From assembly GCA_031119475.1 (NCBI GenBank), contig JAVHXV010000001.1, positions 669,116-733,115 of the forward strand: a DNA stretch of 64,000 nt. Direction: 5' to 3'. The notes under the pieces are model-generated. The model worked only from the letters and a program-made list of their open reading frames with translations, was not told where the DNA came from and ran no database searches. This document shows positions 59,108-64,000 of this stretch, one piece after another (the first letter of the stretch is position 1; every line of letters starts with the position of its first letter). This DNA is from Pedobacter sp. (GTDB lineage: Bacteria > Bacteroidota > Bacteroidia > Sphingobacteriales > Sphingobacteriaceae). Position numbers and translations under genes: made by a program.

Positions 59108-59898
59108 AAAAGCAAAAACAAAGGGTACATATCGTACCGTCATATCTTTTAAATCCAACTAATCCGATTTCGGTCAACCTTATCGGGGCAGGAGGGACAG
59201 GAAGCACTTTTTTGACCGCACTCGCTCGGATGAACTTTGCGCTCAACGCCCTTGGGCATCGCGGAATTTCGGTAAGGGTTTATGACCCCGATAAAGTGGA
59301 GCAGTCCAATCTTGGTAGGCAACTCTTTTCCGCACATGAACTTGGTCAGAACAAAGCCGTTGCCCTTGTCAATCGGGCAAACCTTTGGTTCGGCACGAAC
59401 TGGAAGGCTGTGGCAGGGAGGTTTGCAGAGGTTTCCGCGGAAACGAGTACCCACAATGCCAATATCACCATTTCCTGCGTGGACACGGTATCTGCAAGAA
59501 AGGAGATAGCACGATACTTTGCCACACAACAACAGATGGGCGCAAACAGGGACAGACCAATGTACTGGCTTGACCTTGGAAACGGCAGAGATTCGGGACA
59601 GGCTTGGCTTTCGACAATCGGGGAAATCAAACAGCCCGAATCCAAAACGTTCAAGACCGTTGGGGTGCTCGATGATATCTTCTCGAGGTATCCGAACCTC
59701 ATGGAAAGCCAAGAGGAAAACCTTGAACCATCATGTTCACTAGCACAGGCACTCAACAAACAGGATTTGTTCATCAATCCTGTTCTGTCCAATATGGGCG
59801 CATCGCTGTTGTGGTCGATTTTCAGGTTGGGCGTGCTTCAGCACAGGGGACTGTTCTTGAGCCTTGCCGATTTCCGTTCCACCCCTGTGGAGGTGTGA
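59104..59898 (+). CDS. PRTRC system ThiF-family protein
   Basis: A 264-residue E1-like protein of the ThiF/HesA fold: NLIGAGGTGSTFLTALAR is the nucleotide-binding loop, followed by SVRVYDPDKVEQSNLGRQLF (with Asp and Arg for ATP contact) and TISCVDTVSARKEIARYFA. No catalytic Cys of the classical E1 type is evident, so ubiquitin-like activation is uncertain; it may adenylylate a partner. It gives the cassette part of its name. Confidence 0.9.
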   Translation: MKKQKQRVHIVPSYLLNPTNPISVNLIGAGGTGSTFLTALARMNFALNALGHRGISVRVYDPDKVEQSNLGRQLFSAHELGQNKAVALVNRANLWFGTNWKAVAGRFAEVSAETSTHNANITISCVDTVSARKEIARYFATQQQMGANRDRPMYWLDLGNGRDSGQAWLSTIGEIKQPESKTFKTVGVLDDIFSRYPNLMESQEENLEPSCSLAQALNKQDLFINPVLSNMGASLLWSIFRLGVLQHRGLFLSLADFRSTPVEV

Positions 59899-59906
59899 AC
59901 AAAAAC

Positions 59907-59929
59907 GGGTTCGCTAAAGGGGCGAACCC
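59907..59929. repeat. Hairpin after the ThiF gene
   Basis: GGGTTCGC (59907-59914) pairs with GCGAACCC (59922-59929). A second palindrome, GCCTTTTGCAAAGGC, follows about 10 bases later. There is no T tract, so it is not a classic terminator; it may be an RNA-processing or attenuation site in the operon. Confidence 0.55.
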
Positions 59930-60005
59930 CGAAAGCCTCGCCTTTTGCAAAGGCTCGGCTAGTGCCGCTCTCAATTGCGAATTTTTAACATTAAATCATT
60001 TTATC

Positions 60006-60512
60006 ATGAAATACACGGTCAGTTTTTTCAAAAGGAAAATAAAAGAGATCAACGATGGTCTTGAACAGGAAAACTATATCCATCGGCTAAGGGCGCAGTA
60101 CGAAATGGAAAAGGGACAGCTCAAAAAAGTGGCGTTCTATTATAGGTCGGTGCGCACCTTTCAGGTGCTGAACAAACAGGCAATTCTCACTGAGGGACTT
60201 TCGGTAAGGCAGGCGGAAAATTGGCTCGAGCATTTTGATGCCAAAGCGAACGGTTTCGAGATAGCAATTGGAAACAAATTTGTAAACGGTTTTGATTCTT
60301 GGATTGCTACGTATTTTGAAATCATCATGAGCATGGAGGTTTCAACGCTTGGGACGCATTCCTATCTCCGGCACCTATGCCAGGGCAGAGAGGGACTATA
60401 TGAACTTGCTAGGGAAATGACCGACAGGTTTGAAAACGAGACCACAGGAAGGTTCTGGGACGGTGAACTTGCAGTAGCGGTCAGGGTGTTCTGCCTGCAG
60501 AACAATATATAA
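60006..60512 (+). CDS. Hypothetical protein, 168 aa, last gene of PRTRC operon
   Basis: A 168-residue helical protein (SFFKRKIKEINDGLEQENYI; QVLNKQAILTEGLSVRQAEN; IATYFEIIMSMEVSTLGTHS). Unrecognised. ATG 60006 was chosen because the upstream in-frame codons overlap the ThiF gene. It is followed by a strong terminator and is the last gene before the integrase. Confidence 0.65.
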   Translation: MKYTVSFFKRKIKEINDGLEQENYIHRLRAQYEMEKGQLKKVAFYYRSVRTFQVLNKQAILTEGLSVRQAENWLEHFDAKANGFEIAIGNKFVNGFDSWIATYFEIIMSMEVSTLGTHSYLRHLCQGREGLYELAREMTDRFENETTGRFWDGELAVAVRVFCLQNNI

Positions 60513-60518
60513 ATCGGT

Positions 60519-60543
60519 GCAGTCCTTTGGACTGCTTTTTTTT
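60519..60543 (+). terminator. Intrinsic terminator after the PRTRC operon
   Basis: A perfect 7-bp stem GCAGTCC (60519-60525)/GGACTGC (60529-60535) with a TTT loop followed by eight T residues. It separates the PRTRC operon from the convergent integrase gene. Confidence 0.9.
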
Positions 60544-60565
60544 GCGACTCCACGTTTAAATGCTA

Positions 60566-61870
60566 TTAAGACGCAATCGATAATTTTTTTAGATTTCCGT
60601 TTTCATCGAATAGAAGGTTTTTAGCTTCCCTCATTCGATTAGCAATTCTACGTTTTTTAACCCTTGCATATCTTTGAGTGGTCCTAATCGATTTATGGCC
60701 AAGCATTTTACTAACGTCCTCCAAAGGAAAATCTAAAACATTCAGCATGATGTCCGCAAAGGTATGCCGAGCCAAATGCGTATTGAGAACCCGTTTGATA
60801 CCGCATATGTCTGCCAACTCTTTCAAATAACAGTTATAACGGTAATTGCTATTTATTGGAATTAGGTGATTATTCGTTATGCAATACGGATCATTCTTAT
60901 ATTTTTCGATCAGTTCTTCCACAATAGGCAGGATTGGAACAGATTCTGCCACACCAGTTTTTCCTCGTTCCTTAACCAACCATCTTTCGGCTTGGAGGCC
61001 AACATTTATAATATGGTCAGGCGTTAAGTTATAGATATCTTGGTAAGCAAAACCAGTAAAACACTGAAAGATAAAAGCATCCTTCACGCTTTCTAAACGC
61101 TCAATACTGATCTCTTTCCTCCAAATTCTTTCTACTTCCTCGAGTTCCAAGGGTGGGATTATCGGCTCATCGGCACTACATTTGAAATTTTCAATCGGAT
61201 TATTTGTGATGTAGTTGTTTGTAACTGCAAGCTTTAAGATCTGCTTGGTATTTTTAATCTGCTTCATGGCAGCTGCTTCACCAAGTTTATCCACGCGCTG
61301 AATGGTCAGAAATTTATGGAATTTTACGGCAAATGTGTATTCGATGGACGATAGCGAAATGTCGTCGATTTTGAACTCGTTTTGGACAAATTCTTTTAGC
61401 TTGCTCTTGGTTGCCCTCCATTGCTTCAAGGTTTCCTTTGACCGCTTCTTTAGATTAACCAGTTCTTCAAATTCTAAAATGTAGCTTTCCGTTAGCTCAA
61501 GTAAAAATGGGATGGCGACAGTCTTTGGTTGTTCGGTTGTCTTCTCCAGTTCTGGCTCTATGTTTTTATATACATTTTTGAGCATAAGTGGAGTGATACA
61601 GGCATGCTGTGTTCTTAATACAAGGAAGTAAGATTCTAGGCTAATTCTTATTGTATCCAAAGCTGAATTCACGGTTTTGAAATCCTTGCCTGCTACCGCC
61701 TTCTTAGCCTCAACATCCCATCCATCTACGACAACTTTCTTCGCAGTTGAAAATTCTTCCTCAAGACCATCTATTGTCAAGCGGCAGATAATGGGAGCAT
61801 ATCCGTTGCTATCTGCTTTTGATTTTCTGTGCCAAAATAGGATCGACAATGTTTGATTACTTTTCATCAC
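60566..61870 (-). CDS. int: Tyrosine site-specific integrase of the ICE
   Basis: A 434-residue Bacteroidetes-type tyrosine recombinase: arm-binding N-terminus (LSILFWHRKSKADSNGYAPI), SAM-like core-binding domain (about 115-225), catalytic domain with LVKERGKTGVAES (Lys), LNTHLARHTFADIML (His, Arg), MLGHKSIRTTQRYARV (His and nucleophile Tyr). The first catalytic Arg is not evident: the usual segment reads QCFTGFAYQDIYNL, as in other CTnDOT-type integrases. It probably catalyses integration at tRNA-Lys, 243 bases from its start. Divergent from the tRNA end. Confidence 0.92.
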   Translation of the reverse strand: MMKSNQTLSILFWHRKSKADSNGYAPIICRLTIDGLEEEFSTAKKVVVDGWDVEAKKAVAGKDFKTVNSALDTIRISLESYFLVLRTQHACITPLMLKNVYKNIEPELEKTTEQPKTVAIPFLLELTESYILEFEELVNLKKRSKETLKQWRATKSKLKEFVQNEFKIDDISLSSIEYTFAVKFHKFLTIQRVDKLGEAAAMKQIKNTKQILKLAVTNNYITNNPIENFKCSADEPIIPPLELEEVERIWRKEISIERLESVKDAFIFQCFTGFAYQDIYNLTPDHIINVGLQAERWLVKERGKTGVAESVPILPIVEELIEKYKNDPYCITNNHLIPINSNYRYNCYLKELADICGIKRVLNTHLARHTFADIMLNVLDFPLEDVSKMLGHKSIRTTQRYARVKKRRIANRMREAKNLLFDENGNLKKLSIAS

Positions 61871-61963
61871 TCAATTTTTTAGGTAAAACATTAAATTTTC
61901 GGATAGCTCCGAGCAACGTTTTGATCTTATTAAATTTGGTCAGGATCAGTATGCTTTGGTTCA

Positions 61964-62010
61964 GTGGTGCCCAAATTTACAAACTAAAAGTGGGCACCAG
62001 ATTGGGCACC
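61964..62010. repeat. Inverted and direct TGGGCACC copies near the ICE right end
   Basis: GGTGCCCA lies at 61966-61973, and TGGGCACC twice at 61991-61998 and 62003-62010, giving an inverted pair and a direct pair. The stretch 61871-62113 is otherwise free of genes. Such clusters commonly bind integrase arms or excisionase near att sites; the exact role is inferred. Confidence 0.5.
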
Positions 62011-62086
62011 ATTTTGTTTGATTTACTTTGAACTATATTGGTATGAAAAAGATAAGAAATGCCTCTTCAGAATATCTTCTAAACAG

Positions 62087-62108
62087 AAAAGGCGCAATCT
62101 CTTGCGCC
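62087..62108 (-). terminator. Terminator of tRNA-Lys
   Basis: On the minus strand GGCGCAA pairs with TTGCGCC around a 4-base loop and is followed by TTTT. It follows the tRNA 3' end by 6 bases and is probably part of the native chromosomal tRNA unit. Confidence 0.75.
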
Positions 62109-62113
62109 TTATG

Positions 62114-62186
62114 TGATCCCGCTGGGATTCGAACCCAGGACCACTACATTAAAAGTGTAATGCTCTACCAGCTGAGCTACGGAATC
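62114..62186 (-). tRNA. tRNA-Lys (anticodon TTT)
   Basis: A complete 73-base cloverleaf on the minus strand. The acceptor stem pairs GATTCCG with CGGGATC (one G-T pair), discriminator A; D arm GCTC-AGCTGGTA-GAGC; anticodon loop CTTTTAA with anticodon TTT; T arm CTGGG-TTCGAAT-CCCAG. CCA is not encoded. The element to its left is integrated with the integrase facing its 3' end, the usual arrangement for tRNA-targeting ICEs. Confidence 0.96.
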
Positions 62187-62346
62187 TACTTTGAGTTAAA
62201 ACGGATATCGTTTTGCTTTAAAGTGCTGCAAATATATGTTTCTGCAGATTGTGATGCAAAGTTTTTTTAAACGAATGCTGTAGTTAATTGATTTATAAGG
62301 TGATTAATTGCGCTTTGGCGATAAATCAGCCATGTCCCCACGTTCC

Positions 62347-64000
62347 CTAAATCTTTTCTTGCTTTTTCAATGCCATGTTATACAGCGCAAAGCCCATAAA
62401 CAAGAAGAATAGTACCCCTAAGATCTGGTAGCCGCCTTCGCCAAACCACTTTACGAAGTTGGGCTCAACGTTAACCTTTCCCAAATTATCATTGATAGAT
62501 GGGATCACCGTAAGGATGGCCACAATCACCCCTGCAATGGCGCCACCCGCCACCAATCCGGTAGCAAACAGGTTTCCAGGGGCAACTTCTTCTTCCTCAG
62601 CAGTTTTGATCTTGTTTTTTTCGCGACGGTGGACCAAGCCCTTGATCGCACCCCCCGCAAAAATAGGAAGCGTGGTCGACAAGGGAAGATAAGCACCGAC
62701 GGCAAACGAAAGGGCATTGATGCCGCAAAGTTCTATGGTAATGGCAAGAAAAACACCTACCAATACGTATTGCCAATCAAGATTAAAAGAAAGCATCCCT
62801 TTGATCAATGTTGCCATTAAGGTAGCCTGCGGTGCCGCATAGGTTTCTGTTCCAATGGCATGCTGGATGCCCTGTTTGGCCATTTCGGCAGTTGGTGTAT
62901 CTAAAATGCGGACGGTAATACCAATCACGATCGAAGAAACAATAGCGCCAATAAAGAGCGCAATCTGCTGGTATTTAGGGGTGGCACCGATCAGGTAACC
63001 CGTCTTCAAGTCTTGGGATGTTGCACCGGCATTGGCTGCCGCGATGCAGATCATTCCACCTACCACCAGTGCCATCGGCTCGTACAGCTTTCCGGTCCAG
63101 CCAACTGCGATAAAAATAAGGCAAGTGCCCATAATGGTGGCAATGGTCATCCCCGAAATGGGATTGTTGCTCGATCCGATGAGGCCAACAATGCGACTGG
63201 ACACCGTAACAAAGAAAGCACCAAATACAATGACCAACACGCCGATCAGGAGTTTGTTCAAAATGCTATCGCCTGGTATCTGCGGCAGCATGGCCATTAA
63301 TAGGATCAGCACCAGACTGCCAATTCCTACAATTTTTATCGATAGGTCGCGCTCCGTCCTTTTGACGGCTGCACCTGTTTTCCCTTCCTTGATCGATCCA
63401 ATACTTTCTTTAAATGAGGATACGATGGTAGGAATGGTTTTCAATAAGGTAATAAATCCGCCAGCAGCCACTGCACCTGCGCCAATCTGTTTCACAAAAG
63501 CCTGGTAGATCGCTCTTGGATAATCGGCAAAGGTAGCGGTAACCGGATCCCAATTGCCTGTACCGCCCGCTTTGGTGATGTCGGCCAAAAGGCCCAGTTT
63601 CACCAGCTGCCTCGCTGCAACGATCGGGTCGATCAAAGTAGCGAGCAAGGGAATAAGTGCCAACCAGGCCAACACGCCCCCAGCCACTAAGATCCCAGAA
63701 ATCCGCGGACCAATAATATAGCCCACGCCCAAATATTCTGGGGTAATCTCGCCACTGATCTGTGCAGCGGGCAAAAACTTATTGGTCTGCTTGCTGGCCC
63801 AAGTGGGCACTTCGGCTACCACATGAAAAACCTTTTGCATCATGGCATAGATCAACGAAAAGCCCAATCCCCAAAAGGCAGTCTTGGCAAAGTCGCCACC
63901 TTTTTCTCCAGCCTGCAATACCGATGCACAGGCGGTGCCTTCTGGATAGGGCAGGTGATGGTGTTCTTTTACGATGAGCGACCTCCGCAAGGGGATCATC
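62347..64000 (-). CDS. OPT-family oligopeptide/metal-chelate transporter (partial)
   Basis: About 550 residues of an OPT/YSL-family inner-membrane transporter, with the N-terminus beyond the window. Typical membrane segments are VGYIIGPRISGILVAGGVLA, LVLILLMAMLPQIPGD, ATIMGTCLIFIAVGWTG and LVAGGAIAGVIVAILTVIPS. The family carries oligopeptides or metal-siderophore complexes by proton symport and normally has 620-690 residues, so about 70-130 residues are missing. It is an ordinary chromosomal gene outside the ICE. Confidence 0.9.
   Translation of the reverse strand, partial: MIPLRRSLIVKEHHHLPYPEGTACASVLQAGEKGGDFAKTAFWGLGFSLIYAMMQKVFHVVAEVPTWASKQTNKFLPAAQISGEITPEYLGVGYIIGPRISGILVAGGVLAWLALIPLLATLIDPIVAARQLVKLGLLADITKAGGTGNWDPVTATFADYPRAIYQAFVKQIGAGAVAAGGFITLLKTIPTIVSSFKESIGSIKEGKTGAAVKRTERDLSIKIVGIGSLVLILLMAMLPQIPGDSILNKLLIGVLVIVFGAFFVTVSSRIVGLIGSSNNPISGMTIATIMGTCLIFIAVGWTGKLYEPMALVVGGMICIAAANAGATSQDLKTGYLIGATPKYQQIALFIGAIVSSIVIGITVRILDTPTAEMAKQGIQHAIGTETYAAPQATLMATLIKGMLSFNLDWQYVLVGVFLAITIELCGINALSFAVGAYLPLSTTLPIFAGGAIKGLVHRREKNKIKTAEEEEVAPGNLFATGLVAGGAIAGVIVAILTVIPSINDNLGKVNVEPNFVKWFGEGGYQILGVLFFLFMGFALYNMALKKQEKI

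Overview
The window looks like part of a Bacteroidetes chromosome, most likely a Sphingobacteriaceae relative (Pedobacter/Sphingobacterium type; inferred from gene families and the near absence of Shine-Dalgarno sequences). Most of it is one large integrative and conjugative element (ICE). The right end of the ICE lies at a tRNA-Lys(TTT) gene (62114-62186), next to a tyrosine integrase (60566-61870). To the right of the tRNA is an ordinary chromosomal gene for an OPT-family transporter, cut by the window edge. The left end of the ICE, the relaxase and the coupling protein are not visible and probably lie left of base 1.

Layout. 1-4700: small accessory genes (DUF3253, SdiA-regulated-like, a pyrophosphatase lipoprotein, GNAT, MsrA, SRAP/YedK). 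4838-11082: a visibly AT-rich insert with a tail-less SSB, a zinc-ribbon protein, a frameshifted LytTR gene, a nucleotidyltransferase-HEPN operon, an intergenic nested hairpin, an XRE regulator and a Crp/lipoprotein/small-protein set. 11454-12314: RteC, the excision/transfer regulator of CTnDOT-type elements. 12383-24888: a defence island with a PIN-PKD-LRR fusion, a Gabija pair (GajA/GajB), a HigB-HigA-HEPN operon, and a two-gene operon of an SH3-domain protein with a 1311-residue NACHT NTPase ending in a PD-(D/E)XK nuclease domain.

25103-36844: the conjugation operon (TraE, F, G, a lipoprotein, three related TraI-type proteins, TraJ, K, L-like, M, a 638-residue protein and a histone H1-like protein), ending in a strong terminator. 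A dispersed palindromic repeat (consensus arms GGGCTTGGG / CCCAAGCCC around AAGCT-AGCTT) recurs through this operon, both between and inside genes. 36944-38661: an arsenic set (ArsR, ArsM, ArsC) with three copies of one operator.

38814-52303: cargo, including an anti-sigma/cupin fusion, ankyrin repeats, SGNH hydrolase, cupin, a PAS histidine kinase and single-domain response regulator, a DUF892 protein, an NmrA-like protein, CRY-DASH photolyase, a 2'-5' RNA ligase-like protein, an SDR and DUF4385. 52423-53895: an AT-rich gene for a receiver-like/Mrr nuclease fusion between two copies of a MITE-like repeat. 53978-60512: a zinc-ribbon paralogue, a PUR (DUF3276)-RadC N-terminal fusion, a 168-base nested hairpin, SSB, and a PRTRC cassette (proteins E, C, B, ThiF and associated genes), followed by the integrase.

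The strongest candidates for something undescribed are the SH3/NACHT-nuclease operon, the PIN-PKD-LRR protein, the two long nested hairpins (8110-8251 and 55091-55258), and the palindromic repeat family inside the tra operon. All functional statements come from reading the translated sequence; no database search was run.
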